Numbered from the stretch's first letter, positions 8,878 through 17,527 are shown. The stretch is 64,000 nt of DNA from Nitratireductor aestuarii (GCF_014641695.1 NZ_BMIF01000016.1:1-64000), one strand, 5' to 3'. Notes: generated by a model not told the origin, from the sequence alone. Numbers and translations: made by a program.

Positions 8878-9747
8878 ATGGCAGTCACCTATGAACTGAT
8901 GAAGGATACTGCCCGGCGGCTCTATGAGCGGTCGCTCAAGGGTATTCCGGAAAACTCCAAGTTGGCGCTGGCGGATGCCCTGCAGACGGAGACTTCTGAG
9001 GCAGCGCAGAAAACGCTCCGCTTCATGCTGGCTAGTGCTGCCCGGGCAGAGGAACGCGACACCTATGTCTGCTCGGACGCAGGTTTTCCGGTCTATTTCG
9101 TCAAGATCGGGACAAGGGTGCAATTCAGTGGCGACCTGAAGAAGGCGATTGTCGATTCATTCGACGAATTGGTGGCGACCATCCAGCCGCCGATCCTGAA
9201 ATTCGTCACCAACCCGCTGACTGGCGAACGCAGCTATCGCGGCAAGGATATGCCGCATGTAACCTGGGACCTGATCTCTGACGCGGATTACGTCGACATC
9301 ACCTGCTCGCCCAAGGCGCTTGGCTCGGGTCGTTGGGCGGCGCTGGAAGTGTTCAGCTACCCGACACTCGAAGAGATCGAGCGCTACATCCTCGAGGTGT
9401 CGATCAAGGCCGGATCGCAGCATTGCCCGCCGGTGGTGATCGGTGTCGGCATCGGCGGTTCGTTTGACCATGCGGCCAAGCTCGCCAAGCTGCAGACGCT
9501 AAGGCCCTTCGGCACCAAAAATCCGGAACCGATCCTCGCGGGCATGGAAGCGCGGTTGACGGAAGCCATCAATGCAACCGGCTTCGGCCCCATGGGCACG
9601 GGCGGTGACACCACCGCGCTTGGCGTGCACATCGACTATGCTTCCGGACATGGGTTCACGCCAGTCGCCGTCTGCTTCAACTGCTGGATCAACCGACGCA
9701 CGCGCGCACGGATCTACAACTCGGGGGAGGTCGAAGTCGTTGAGTGA
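8878..9747 (+). CDS. Class I fumarase / L-tartrate dehydratase alpha subunit (Fe-S)
   Basis: This 289-residue protein is the N-terminal half of the oxygen-sensitive class I hydro-lyases (fumarase, mesaconase, tartrate dehydratase). Likely [4Fe-4S] ligands are C65 (YVCSDAG), C183 (QHCPPVVIG) and C269 (FNCWINRR), matching the three conserved cysteines of the family. The segment CSPKALGSGRW around residue 143 departs from the usual GGGSEN loop of fumarases, so the substrate may differ from fumarate. It overlaps the beta-subunit gene. Citramalate/mesaconate, tartrate or malate/fumarate interconversion are all compatible. Confidence 0.9.
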   Translation: MAVTYELMKDTARRLYERSLKGIPENSKLALADALQTETSEAAQKTLRFMLASAARAEERDTYVCSDAGFPVYFVKIGTRVQFSGDLKKAIVDSFDELVATIQPPILKFVTNPLTGERSYRGKDMPHVTWDLISDADYVDITCSPKALGSGRWAALEVFSYPTLEEIERYILEVSIKAGSQHCPPVVIGVGIGGSFDHAAKLAKLQTLRPFGTKNPEPILAGMEARLTEAINATGFGPMGTGGDTTALGVHIDYASGHGFTPVAVCFNCWINRRTRARIYNSGEVEVVE

Positions 9748-10360
9748 ACGTGTCCTTGATCTTCCGATCACGCCCGAAGTCGCCCGCTCGCTACAACTGG
9801 GTGACATGGTTTATCTGCGTGGCGAAGCCGTCGTGACGGCCGGCTTTCCGACGCACCAAAGGCTCGCCGCCTGCATTGACAACGGCGAGCCTCCGCCTGT
9901 CGAATTCGCGGGCAAGGCCTTCCTGCATCTTGGCGTCATGAGCGAAGAACGTGATGGCGCGCTGCAAGCGCTCTACGTCAATCCCACCACGAGCACGCGC
10001 TTCAATGCCTTCATGCCCAAGATCATTTCGCAGCTGGGGCTCACCGTCGCAGCGGGGAAGGGCGGGCTCGATGAAGCCAGTGTCGCGACGATGCGCGCGG
10101 AAGGCTGCGTCTACCTATCCATGCTGGGCGGTGGCGCCCCGCTTCTGACCGATGGCATTGCCGAAGTCGTCGAAGCCGGATGGCCGGATCTGATCGCGCA
10201 GTTCAGGCTGACGCGCCTCCGCCTCGACATGTTCGGACCGTTGAAGGTCGCGATCGATGCGCATGGCAACTCGCGCTATGCGGAACTGACCGAAAGCGCC
10301 CGCGCAAAACTTCCTGAAATCATGGAGATGCTCGCCAGACGGCGTAACGAACAGGCTTAG
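9740..10360 (+). CDS. Class I fumarase / L-tartrate dehydratase beta subunit
   Basis: The protein has about 206 residues if translation starts at TTG 9740, which overlaps the alpha stop by 8 bp; no ATG gives a sensible start because upstream in-frame ATGs lie deep inside the alpha gene. Family motifs are GDMVYLRGEAVVTAG with THQRL, the FLHLG strand, NPTTSTRFN, and GKGGLDE, matching TtdB/FumA C-terminal domains. Together with the alpha subunit it forms the heteromeric Fe-S hydro-lyase. It is the last gene of the operon starting at 3599. Confidence 0.88.
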   Translation: MSERVLDLPITPEVARSLQLGDMVYLRGEAVVTAGFPTHQRLAACIDNGEPPPVEFAGKAFLHLGVMSEERDGALQALYVNPTTSTRFNAFMPKIISQLGLTVAAGKGGLDEASVATMRAEGCVYLSMLGGGAPLLTDGIAEVVEAGWPDLIAQFRLTRLRLDMFGPLKVAIDAHGNSRYAELTESARAKLPEIMEMLARRRNEQA

Positions 10361-10488
10361 GAGCAATTTGGGTTTCGGTGAGTTGAGCCGGCTCACAAAC
10401 TTTTCTTGAAAAGCCCGGTGCGGGATGTAGTCTGCCAGTCGTAGACGGATTGGCAGCACCATCGCACGCATCTGGATTTCAGGAGACC

Positions 10489-11112
10489 ATGTTCGACCTC
10501 ACTCTGTCCATGCTTGTGATGAGGGTGCTTGCCGCGCTGATCATCATTGGCGTCCATGGCTTCGCCTTGGCTGCCGCCGCCAAACTCCTCGGCGATGGAC
10601 AGGCTGGCGATCGTCTTTCCGTCAGCCCTTTCGGTCATGTGGATCTCCTCGGGCTGCTGGCGTTTTTGCTGTTCGGGTTCGGCTGGATCCTGCCGGTCCC
10701 CATGAACTTCAAGCGCATTCGGGGCGGTGTTTGGGCGGTGCCGCTGGTTCTGGTGGCCGGACTGGCGCCCGTTCTGCTCATCGCCGCACTTGCCGTTTAC
10801 CTGCTGCCCTGGGCCTCGGTTTCATTCTCCTATTCAACCGCCCCGATGGTGGTGGCGTTCTTGGGCATTCTTGCCCGTCTCAGCATCGGATTTGTGCTGT
10901 TGAACCTCCTGCCTGTGCCTCCCTTCAGTCTCGGGCAACTGCTCGTTGCCTGCCGGGAGGATTGGCGTGAAAGCGCAAAGCGCTTCCACTTCGCCTTTGC
11001 CATCATCGCTCTGCTCCTTGGTTACGCAGTGCAACCGTGGATCGCGGGGGCAGTCGACGCCGTGGCGCATACGTTCTTTGGTGACATCAGCCTGTTGTCA
11101 CGAGCCCGCTGA
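10489..11112 (+). CDS. Degenerate M50 (site-2 protease-like) integral membrane protein
   Basis: The ATG at 10489 follows AGGAG (10481-10485) and gives 207 residues with about six hydrophobic segments. The layout matches M50 intramembrane metalloproteases: the first helix ends in HGFAL (23-27) where the family has HEFAH, then GHVDLLG, FGWILPVPMN, and NLLPVPPFSLG (139-149) where the family has NLLPxPPxDGG. The catalytic Glu, the second His and the Asp ligand are therefore replaced, so proteolysis is unlikely. Its end overlaps the convergent binding-protein gene by 15 bp. The scaffold could serve as a membrane adaptor or regulator for the neighbouring quinoprotein/ABC set, which is inference. 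Confidence 0.75.
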   Translation: MFDLTLSMLVMRVLAALIIIGVHGFALAAAAKLLGDGQAGDRLSVSPFGHVDLLGLLAFLLFGFGWILPVPMNFKRIRGGVWAVPLVLVAGLAPVLLIAALAVYLLPWASVSFSYSTAPMVVAFLGILARLSIGFVLLNLLPVPPFSLGQLLVACREDWRESAKRFHFAFAIIALLLGYAVQPWIAGAVDAVAHTFFGDISLLSRAR

Positions 11113-11874
11113 GGCGAGCTTTTCCCGGATTTCCCCGATAGAGCCGTCGGCCTTGAGGGATTGAAGCGCATCGGCAAAGGCGCGCTTGAAGGTGAGATCC
11201 CCCTTCCAGAGGCCAAACACCAGAGGATTGGCGTCGAGCGGCGGGGGGAGCGATATGGCTGTCCAGCCGCTTTCGCTTGTCGCCGCCTCCTGCGAGGGAA
11301 CGATTGCGGCATCCACGTCACCGGAACGCAGGAGCGACAGTGCCGCGTCTGCACTGTTGGCAAGGCGCACGGCGGCTTTTTCCTGGCGAAGGAAGCGGGA
11401 GAGGGCCAGACGATCTACGTCCTGCAGGTTGGCTGGTACGGAAACCTTCAGGCCCGTGATAGTCTCTTGCTCTCCCCCGGTCAGCGCCACGAGGCCACTT
11501 TCTCCGTAGGGCGGAGAGACATCGATGAAGGCTCGCGTCCATGGCGTGTCGGTCAGGCCGGCTGCCAGCACCACACACTGCGCGCGGTTGACGCCCCAGT
11601 TGCGCAGGTCAAAGTTGGTCGCCATGGCCGGCACTTCGTAGACGGCAAAGCGCAGCCCCATTCTCTCGGAGATAGCCGCAAGGAGTGCGCGTTCGAACGT
11701 GGTCTCGGTTCCACGGGCTGGCGGTACGCAGGCCGTCAGCACACCGCGCTGTTTCACCTGCTGCAGGGAGGTGTCGGGCGGCAGAAGCGTGACGCCAATA
11801 AAGAGCGCGAGCAGCAGCAACACGACACCATAGTCCCGAACCACGCGCAGCATCCGGGGCAGCAGGCTCTTCAT
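11098..11874 (-). CDS. Membrane-anchored family 3 solute-binding-like protein of a quinoprotein-associated ABC system
   Basis: This 258-residue protein starts with a basic stretch and one hydrophobic helix (about 14-32) without an obvious cleavage site, so it is probably tethered to the inner membrane facing the periplasm. The rest resembles amino-acid-type (SBP_bac_3) binding proteins: RGVLTACVPP near residue 43, a ligand-loop LTDTPWTRAFIDVSPPYG, and ADGSIGEI near the end. It ends a leftward operon with an ABC-2 permease, an ATPase and a second binding-like protein. Similar proteins accompany PQQ alcohol dehydrogenases, where they are thought to help the quinoprotein rather than to import nutrients. 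Confidence 0.8.
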   Translation of the reverse strand: MKSLLPRMLRVVRDYGVVLLLLALFIGVTLLPPDTSLQQVKQRGVLTACVPPARGTETTFERALLAAISERMGLRFAVYEVPAMATNFDLRNWGVNRAQCVVLAAGLTDTPWTRAFIDVSPPYGESGLVALTGGEQETITGLKVSVPANLQDVDRLALSRFLRQEKAAVRLANSADAALSLLRSGDVDAAIVPSQEAATSESGWTAISLPPPLDANPLVFGLWKGDLTFKRAFADALQSLKADGSIGEIREKLASAGS

Positions 11875-11877
11875 CGA

Positions 11878-12720
11878 CTAGCGCTTCCTGAATTCGAGCA
11901 GGGCCAGGAGGAAGAAGCCGACCGCCACGGAAGTCAGCACGATGATGCCCAGATGAGGCGCGAACTGGTGGAACCCGATGAAGTTGCCGCGCAGGGCATC
12001 GACCGCATAGGTGATCGGGTTGAACTCGATCAGCATCACCAGCCACTCGGGATAGACCACCAGCGTCTGCGCGCGCGAAAGTGCGGGGTCGAGCGGGAAG
12101 ATTGAACTTGACAGGAAATAGAGCGGCAGGATCACGGCATTGGAAAAGACGCCGAAGCCCTCGAAGCTGCGGACACGGCTTGCGATGATGATGCCGAGCG
12201 ACGTCAGACCGAACGCGAGCAGGAACATCAGGAAGAGGCCGTAGGCGATGCTGGAGGGCGCGATCGCGACATCGGCGAAGCGGGCGAGCACGAGGACCAG
12301 GCAGCCATGGACCATGGCAACTGTCGCGCCGCCAAGAACCTTTCCAAGCAGTACGAAGGGCCGCGGCATAGGCGAGACCAGCACCTCCCGCAGGAAGCCG
12401 AATTCCCGATCCCAGATCAGCGAGACCGCCGATTGCACGGACGTGTACATGATGTTGAGCACGATCACGGCGGGAAAGATGAACTGCAGGTAGGTGTAGG
12501 GAATGACAAAGCGGACCTGCCCGTAGACCTCGCCCCTGAAATAGGGATTGAGGCCGATACCGAGCACGATTACCCAGAGAAGCGGTCGGCTGAGGCCACC
12601 GATCAGCTGCCCCCGGTCGCGGACAGCACGTTTCACCTCGCGCAGCCAGATCGCATAGACGCCGCCGAAAAGTGCGGTGAGCGGGAGCTTTCCTTTCGGC
12701 ATTGTGCGTGCCGTGGTCAT
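11878..12720 (-). CDS. ABC-2 type permease of a quinoprotein-associated ABC transporter
   Basis: The 280-residue protein has six hydrophobic helices after a cytoplasmic N-terminus, typical of ABC-2 (NodJ/CcmB/DrrB-like) exporters. The conserved segment SLIWDREFGFLREVLVSPMP marks the family. It overlaps the ATPase gene by 4 bp and is followed 3 bp later by the membrane-anchored binding-like gene. Known relatives next to PQQ alcohol dehydrogenases are annotated as PedC-like permeases. The substrate is unknown; export or periplasmic delivery of a cofactor-related molecule is the usual suggestion. Confidence 0.9.
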   Translation of the reverse strand: MTTARTMPKGKLPLTALFGGVYAIWLREVKRAVRDRGQLIGGLSRPLLWVIVLGIGLNPYFRGEVYGQVRFVIPYTYLQFIFPAVIVLNIMYTSVQSAVSLIWDREFGFLREVLVSPMPRPFVLLGKVLGGATVAMVHGCLVLVLARFADVAIAPSSIAYGLFLMFLLAFGLTSLGIIIASRVRSFEGFGVFSNAVILPLYFLSSSIFPLDPALSRAQTLVVYPEWLVMLIEFNPITYAVDALRGNFIGFHQFAPHLGIIVLTSVAVGFFLLALLEFRKR

Positions 12721-13679
12721 CGCCGCCCTCCTTTCCCGTTCGGCGCCGGGGGGCGTCCGAGGTGCCTGCCGGTCAGGGCGAGAAAGACGGATTCAAGGCT
12801 CTGGCGGTCGAAGACAAGTTCGCTCACGGCATCGCCATATTCCGCAAGGAACGTCTTGGTGAAAGCGGGATCCGGTATGCGCAGCATCAGGCCGCGGGGC
12901 AGGGGGCTGATCAGCTCGGGGTAAGCGGCCTTGAGGGCTGCTTCCACCGACGCGTCGTTCGGCACCAGACGGATGTATTCCGAACCGTACTGGGCGCGCA
13001 GACGTTGCGGGTCATCGAGGGCGATGATCTTTCCACCGTCGAGGATGCAGACCGTATCGCAGTTTTCGACCTCCTCCACATAGTGGGTCGTGGTAACAAC
13101 CGTCAGTCCGAACTCGCGGCGCAGATCCCCGATATAGTGCCAGATGGCCTGTCGGGATTCCGTGTCGAGCCCAACCGTCGGCTCATCCATTACGAGGATG
13201 CCCGCGTCATGCACCAGCGCCCGCGCAATCTCCAGCCGCCGCGCCAGACCGGCGGACAAGGTCTCGACCAGATCATTCCTGCGCGCGGTGAGATCAACCG
13301 CCTCGAGCAGTTCCTCGATCCGCTGCCGGCGCAACCTGCGCGGCACACCATGCACGAGGCCGTGGAACTCCAGATTTTCGATCACGGTGAGACGCCGGTC
13401 GAGGCTGTTCTGCTGAAAGACCACGCCGAGATTGCGCCGCGCTCGTGCGGATTCCTTTGCGGCATCCACACCAAAAATGAGGGTCTTGCCTTTGTCGGCT
13501 TCCAGAATTGTGCAGATGATGTGTAGCAGCGTAGTCTTGCCGGCGCCGTTCGGTCCAAGCAGCGCGAACATCTGGCCTGGCGCAATGTCCAGCGAGATAT
13601 CATCGAGCGCCTGCGTTTCGCCGTATCGTTTGCTGACGCCCTGAAGTGAAATTGCGGGTACCACGACGTCTGTCTTCAC
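12717..13679 (-). CDS. ABC transporter ATP-binding protein, quinoprotein-associated
   Basis: This 320-residue ATPase has Walker A GPNGAGKTT (42-50), Walker B ILVMDEPTVGLD, and a switch His (TTTHYVEE). The signature motif reads LSAGLARRLEIARAL, so the usual LSGGx has Ala in place of the first Gly; this may slow ATP turnover but the rest is intact. A C-terminal extension of about 90 residues is common in ABC-2 drug-exporter ATPases. It overlaps both the permease gene (4 bp) and the upstream binding-like gene (4 bp), so the operon is tightly coupled. Confidence 0.92.
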   Translation of the reverse strand: MKTDVVVPAISLQGVSKRYGETQALDDISLDIAPGQMFALLGPNGAGKTTLLHIICTILEADKGKTLIFGVDAAKESARARRNLGVVFQQNSLDRRLTVIENLEFHGLVHGVPRRLRRQRIEELLEAVDLTARRNDLVETLSAGLARRLEIARALVHDAGILVMDEPTVGLDTESRQAIWHYIGDLRREFGLTVVTTTHYVEEVENCDTVCILDGGKIIALDDPQRLRAQYGSEYIRLVPNDASVEAALKAAYPELISPLPRGLMLRIPDPAFTKTFLAEYGDAVSELVFDRQSLESVFLALTGRHLGRPPAPNGKGGRR

Positions 13680-14500
13680 GGCTTCGTCTGTCCTTCGAGG
13701 CCATGCTTCTTGAGGATCTCGTCGATCGTGCCGTCGGCGACCAGTTCGCCAATGGCACGGTCAATGTTGACCCGCAGATAGGTGTCTTCGGCCAGCAACA
13801 CGGCACCCACCGGCACCCCGGGCAAGACGAGTGGTTGCGGGTCGATTACCTTGAGCGCTGCAAAATCGGCGTTGGCTTTCTGCAGTTGGGAGAAGGTCGG
13901 AGCCCAGACAAGAGCCGTCTCAGCCTCGCCGGAAAGCACGGCCCTGATGGCTGCTTCGTCTGTGGAGTAGGGGAAGCGTCTCCACTGTTCAGCCGAAGGG
14001 TGGCTGTTGTTGAACTGGATCAGCCGCAGGTCAGCGGTTGTGCCGAGCGTCGAGGCAACGCCCTTGCCGGCAGCTATGTCCGCCAGCTTGTCGATGGATT
14101 TGTCCTCAACCAAAAATATGTAGCCGCTTTCGTAGATCGGTCGGGTGACGGTCAGCCAGTCGGGTATCCCCTGTGCAAGCAGCTTGAAGCCGAAGTGAAT
14201 GCGGCAGTCCTTCAGCAGGTAGCGGTAGAGCTGGGCGTCGTCCGTATCGATGGCCGTGCTTTCGATGACGAATGGCTTCGGCTCGAGAAGGAGAGCCCGG
14301 GCGATTGCCTCGCCGATCTCCTTGTCCACTTCCCAGGAAGGGTCTCTCGGATCGACGCAGAAGCTCAGGGAAAAGTCGTCAGCGGGGCGTCCGAACTGAT
14401 TTTCGTCCCGCAGGTACGGCCGCTCACCCTCCTGGGCAAGGGCGGACGACGTCAGGCCAAATAGAACCAGGAGTAACGCGAATATCTTCCCCGCGCCCAT
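13676..14500 (-). CDS. Quinoprotein dehydrogenase-associated periplasmic solute-binding-like protein
   Basis: The 274-residue protein has a Sec signal (about 1-22, ending SSALAQ) and a family 3 binding-protein fold. FSLSFCVDPRDPSWEVDKEIGEAIARAL is the usual N-terminal lobe segment, and the C-terminus carries ADGTIDEILKKHG. Such proteins resemble MxaJ/XoxJ and the TIGR03871-type proteins that accompany PQQ alcohol dehydrogenases. It is the first gene of the four-gene ABC operon, 184 bp downstream of the PQQ dehydrogenase and in the same direction. A role in activating or assembling the dehydrogenase is inferred from related systems. Confidence 0.85.
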   Translation of the reverse strand: MGAGKIFALLLVLFGLTSSALAQEGERPYLRDENQFGRPADDFSLSFCVDPRDPSWEVDKEIGEAIARALLLEPKPFVIESTAIDTDDAQLYRYLLKDCRIHFGFKLLAQGIPDWLTVTRPIYESGYIFLVEDKSIDKLADIAAGKGVASTLGTTADLRLIQFNNSHPSAEQWRRFPYSTDEAAIRAVLSGEAETALVWAPTFSQLQKANADFAALKVIDPQPLVLPGVPVGAVLLAEDTYLRVNIDRAIGELVADGTIDEILKKHGLEGQTKP

Positions 14501-14684
14501 GATTTACCTTTATCTGTTCCTGCCATAGCTTTGATCATGAGGATAGCGGTTGAACTGGCAGCATGTATAGACGCGTAGACCCCATTGGGTCGAAGCACAT
14601 TTTGCTCGGGCCTTTTGGCAGAGCCCCAAGCTGGAAGAAGAGCAGGCGCCGGAGCGCCCGCTCGTTTTCGTTGAGTGCGTTGCC

Positions 14685-16436
14685 TCAGTTCGTATCAGGC
14701 AGAGCGAACACCCAAAGCGCCGAGCCTGCGGCCGGTACCCTGATTTCAGGCGTCAGTGTTGCCAGCGAACGTGCCTGGCTCGAGCCATTGCCGACGGCCA
14801 CGGCCACATATTGCTTGCCGTCTACCTCGTAGCTGATCGGGAACGAGTTCACGACGTTGTTGGTGCGGGTCTTCCACAGCACCTCGCCGGTCTCGTCATC
14901 GAAGGCATAGAAGTAGCGGTTGAGGTCGCCACCGAACACAACGCCGCCACCGGTGGGCAGCACGGCGCTGGTGATTGGCGCGCGCTGCCTGTGGCTCCAG
15001 GCGGTCGACTGATCCGTCAGCTTGATCGCGTCGACGCGGCCGATGTTGCCATCGCTGCCTTCAACCGGAATACGGGCGAAGGTCGCGCGGCCACCACCGG
15101 TGTAGATCTGACCGGGGCTGAGCGGCTGTGGCGTGGTGTTCGAGCAGTATTCGGCCAGCGGCAGATAGAGGGTCTGCGTGCGCGGGCTGTAAGCCGTTGC
15201 AGGCCAGCCGCGGCCACCGGGATCGGCCGGGCAGTTGACGGTGGTCTCGCCGATGCGTGGAATTGCATCCTGGTTGATGGTCTTGGCGCCGGTCTCAGGG
15301 TCGATGGAGGCCACCACGTTCTGGGGCACAGTCTCCTTGGCCCACAGCCACTCGCCGCTTTCGCGATCGATGGCCTCGATGATGCCGAGCTTGCCGGTCG
15401 TCACCACCTGCTTGCGGTCAGTCCCGTCGAACGGCAGGTCGACCAGAATACGCTCGTAAACGTAGTCAAGATCCCAGGTGTCGTTCTCAAGGTACTGGTG
15501 GTACCACTTCAGCTCACCAGTCTTTGGATCGATGGCGAGCGTCGAGTCGCTGTAGAGCGCATTGTTCTTCTTGCCTTCCTGGGCCGGAAGAAGGCCGCTC
15601 ATTTCGGCGATCCATGGATAGGGCTGGCCGACACCGGTAAAGACGGTCTTTGTGTCCGGATCGTAGGTACCGGCGATCCAGACAGAGGCGCCGAAGCGGC
15701 TCTCGACCGGAAGTCCGTTCCAGCTATCACCCTCTTCGCCATCGCGGGCGATGGAGTAGAGACGCCAGAGTTCTTCACCCGTCTCAGGATTATGTCCGGT
15801 GATGAAGCAACCACCCGGCTGGGCGTTACCGCAACCCGTCATGCCCTGGATGATGACGCCATCGGCAACCAGCGGGCCTGCGGAATAGCGCCAGCCCTTG
15901 GACCAGTCGGCCGGCTGCACATCCCACACCACCTGACCGCTCTTGGCATCCAGTGCGATGATATGCGTGTCTGATGTCGAGACGATCAGCTTGTCCTGAT
16001 AGATCGCCATGTTGCGCTTGGTGGCGGTGTTGCCGCCTGCATCGATCACCGCCTGCGGAAGATCGCGAATGTACTCCCAGAGGAGATCGCCGGTAGCGCC
16101 ATCCAGCGCCTGAACCTTGTCCAGGTTGTTGTGGATGTACAGCACTCCGTCGTGCACGATCGGGGTGGTTTCTGTCGCACCCGGCGTCAGCGACCATGTC
16201 CAGGCCACACCCAGGTTCTTGACGTTTTCCTTGTTGATCTGCTCGAGCGGGCTGTAACCCCACCCCGTATACGTCCGGCGCCAATGCAGCCAGTCACCGT
16301 CGGACGGGTTGAGCAGCATGTCGTCAGTTACAGGGGAAATTGAATTAAGGCGGGTATTTTCTTGTGAAAACGCGTTACCACTCAACAGCAATAGCGAAGC
16401 TACTGCCGTTGTTACGGCTAGCCTATACTTCCTCAC
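14685..16436 (-). CDS. PQQ-dependent alcohol dehydrogenase (quinoprotein), predicted lanthanide type
   Basis: GTG at 16436 is chosen because GGGAGG lies 8-13 bp upstream and it gives a clean Sec signal (residues 1-24, ending NAFSQ); 583 residues result. The body is an eight-bladed propeller with repeated ALDxxxGxxxW units. The catalytic Asp is D322 in TWDLD; D324, two residues later, is the position that is Asp in lanthanide-dependent XoxF/PedH enzymes and Ala/Ser/Thr in calcium enzymes. The vicinal Cys pair found near residue 135 of typical quinoproteins is absent; C202 and C210 (GCGNAQPGGC) are present instead. It acts in the periplasm and probably passes electrons to the divergent cytochrome c. 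PQQ biosynthesis genes are not in the window. Confidence 0.9.
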   Translation of the reverse strand: MRKYRLAVTTAVASLLLLSGNAFSQENTRLNSISPVTDDMLLNPSDGDWLHWRRTYTGWGYSPLEQINKENVKNLGVAWTWSLTPGATETTPIVHDGVLYIHNNLDKVQALDGATGDLLWEYIRDLPQAVIDAGGNTATKRNMAIYQDKLIVSTSDTHIIALDAKSGQVVWDVQPADWSKGWRYSAGPLVADGVIIQGMTGCGNAQPGGCFITGHNPETGEELWRLYSIARDGEEGDSWNGLPVESRFGASVWIAGTYDPDTKTVFTGVGQPYPWIAEMSGLLPAQEGKKNNALYSDSTLAIDPKTGELKWYHQYLENDTWDLDYVYERILVDLPFDGTDRKQVVTTGKLGIIEAIDRESGEWLWAKETVPQNVVASIDPETGAKTINQDAIPRIGETTVNCPADPGGRGWPATAYSPRTQTLYLPLAEYCSNTTPQPLSPGQIYTGGGRATFARIPVEGSDGNIGRVDAIKLTDQSTAWSHRQRAPITSAVLPTGGGVVFGGDLNRYFYAFDDETGEVLWKTRTNNVVNSFPISYEVDGKQYVAVAVGNGSSQARSLATLTPEIRVPAAGSALWVFALPDTN

Positions 16437-16572
16437 GATGACCTCCCAATGAAGTAACGAACGTACGGCCAAACAAGCTTCAGCGCGAAGCAAATTTGGC
16501 CAATCCTCTCTCCTACGTGTAGATGATGAACCCAACTCCTCACCCTCGTCAATCACGTATTTACTAAATTGG

Positions 16573-16596
16573 TACTAGCCGTAAGACTAACTAGTA
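16573..16596. promoter_or_regulatory. Inverted repeat TACTAG-N12-CTAGTA between PQQ dehydrogenase and cytochrome c
   Basis: A perfect 6-bp inverted repeat sits in the AT-richer divergent promoter region (16437-16653), about 60-80 bp from the cytochrome start and 135-160 bp from the dehydrogenase start. It may be the operator that coordinates the two genes. No regulator is encoded next to it. Confidence 0.3.
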
Positions 16597-16653
16597 GACA
16601 CGTTGATCGTTTGGGCTACAAATGATCCCATGTTCTCAGGAAGGGAGGAAGGT

Positions 16654-17094
16654 TTGGCCTTTGCATACTTTGATCGTAAGGGAGCGTTGAGAAGCGTTCT
16701 CGCCATCGCCTTAGGCTCAATGACTTTGATGTCGGGGACCGCAATCACGGTTGCGCAGGATGCTCCGGCCGTCTTCACCAGCGCCCAGGCGAGTCGCGGC
16801 GCAGGGCTCTATCGCCAGAACTGCCTGGATTGCCATGGCGAAAACCTTGACGACGGCGAGTTTGGCGGTGCGCCGCTGAGGGGCGTGGCATTCAAGGAAA
16901 AATGGTTTGAAAACAGCGTCGGCGCGCTCGTCGACTTCATGCATGGGACGATGCCACCAGACCGACCGGGCCGACTCAGCGACCAGAACTATGTTGATCT
17001 GGCCGCCTACATCCTGAGCCGTAACGGTATTCAGCCCGGTGCTGCGGAGCTTCCAACCGATCCCGACGCCTTGGCTAACATGATAATCAAGTAA
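16654..17094 (+). CDS. Class I cytochrome c, probable electron acceptor of the PQQ dehydrogenase
   Basis: The heme-binding motif is CLDCH, with a following Met-rich segment (HGTMPPDRPG) that can supply the axial Met. I prefer the TTG start at 16654 because AGGGAGGA (16642-16649) lies just ahead of it, giving about 146 residues with a signal peptide ending near ITVAQ; in-frame ATGs at 16603 and 16630 are alternatives without a ribosome-binding site. The protein is divergent from the PQQ dehydrogenase across 217 bp. By analogy with ExaB/XoxG-type partners, it likely accepts electrons from the reduced quinoprotein in the periplasm. Confidence 0.85.
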   Translation: MAFAYFDRKGALRSVLAIALGSMTLMSGTAITVAQDAPAVFTSAQASRGAGLYRQNCLDCHGENLDDGEFGGAPLRGVAFKEKWFENSVGALVDFMHGTMPPDRPGRLSDQNYVDLAAYILSRNGIQPGAAELPTDPDALANMIIK

Positions 17095-17185
17095 CGGGCC
17101 ACAACGTCTTCGTTCCAGCTGGATCAAAGCTAACACGACAGATGATCGTCCGGAGACGATCATCTGAAGCGATATCACAAGTTGT

Positions 17186-17527
17186 TTACTGCGCAGCCGT
17201 AACGACGACTTCGATCAGGATGCGCGGGTCGCCGAGATCGGAAACGCCAACGGTGCAGCGGCAGGGCAGGTCATCGCCCAGCCAGTTCAGCCAGACCGCA
17301 TCCATCTCCGGCTTCTTGGAAATGTCCGTCACAAAGATCTGGACGCGGATGAGCTTCGACTTGTCTGATCCTGCCTCTGCCAGCATGGCATCGATCTTGT
17401 CGCACAGCTGCTGCGTCTGGCCAGCCATGTCGGCGTCCAGATTGTCCGCGATGAGACCCGCCGTGTAGACGATGCCGTTGTGAATGGTGATCTGGTGCAG
17501 GATCCTGCCCCTTCTCATGCGTTCCAT
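17186..17527 (-). CDS. RidA (YjgF/YER057c) family enamine/imine deaminase
   Basis: The 113-residue protein matches the RidA fold in length and pattern. The carboxylate-binding Arg lies in LPCRCTVGV, and the conserved Glu in the C-terminal strand RILIEVVV. RidA proteins hydrolyse reactive 2-imino acids released by PLP enzymes or amino acid oxidases. It lies 23 bp downstream of the gamma-glutamyltransferase gene on the same strand. With the FAD oxidase at 24534, it fits removal of imines formed while an amino compound is degraded. Confidence 0.9.
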   Translation of the reverse strand: MERMRRGRILHQITIHNGIVYTAGLIADNLDADMAGQTQQLCDKIDAMLAEAGSDKSKLIRVQIFVTDISKKPEMDAVWLNWLGDDLPCRCTVGVSDLGDPRILIEVVVTAAQ

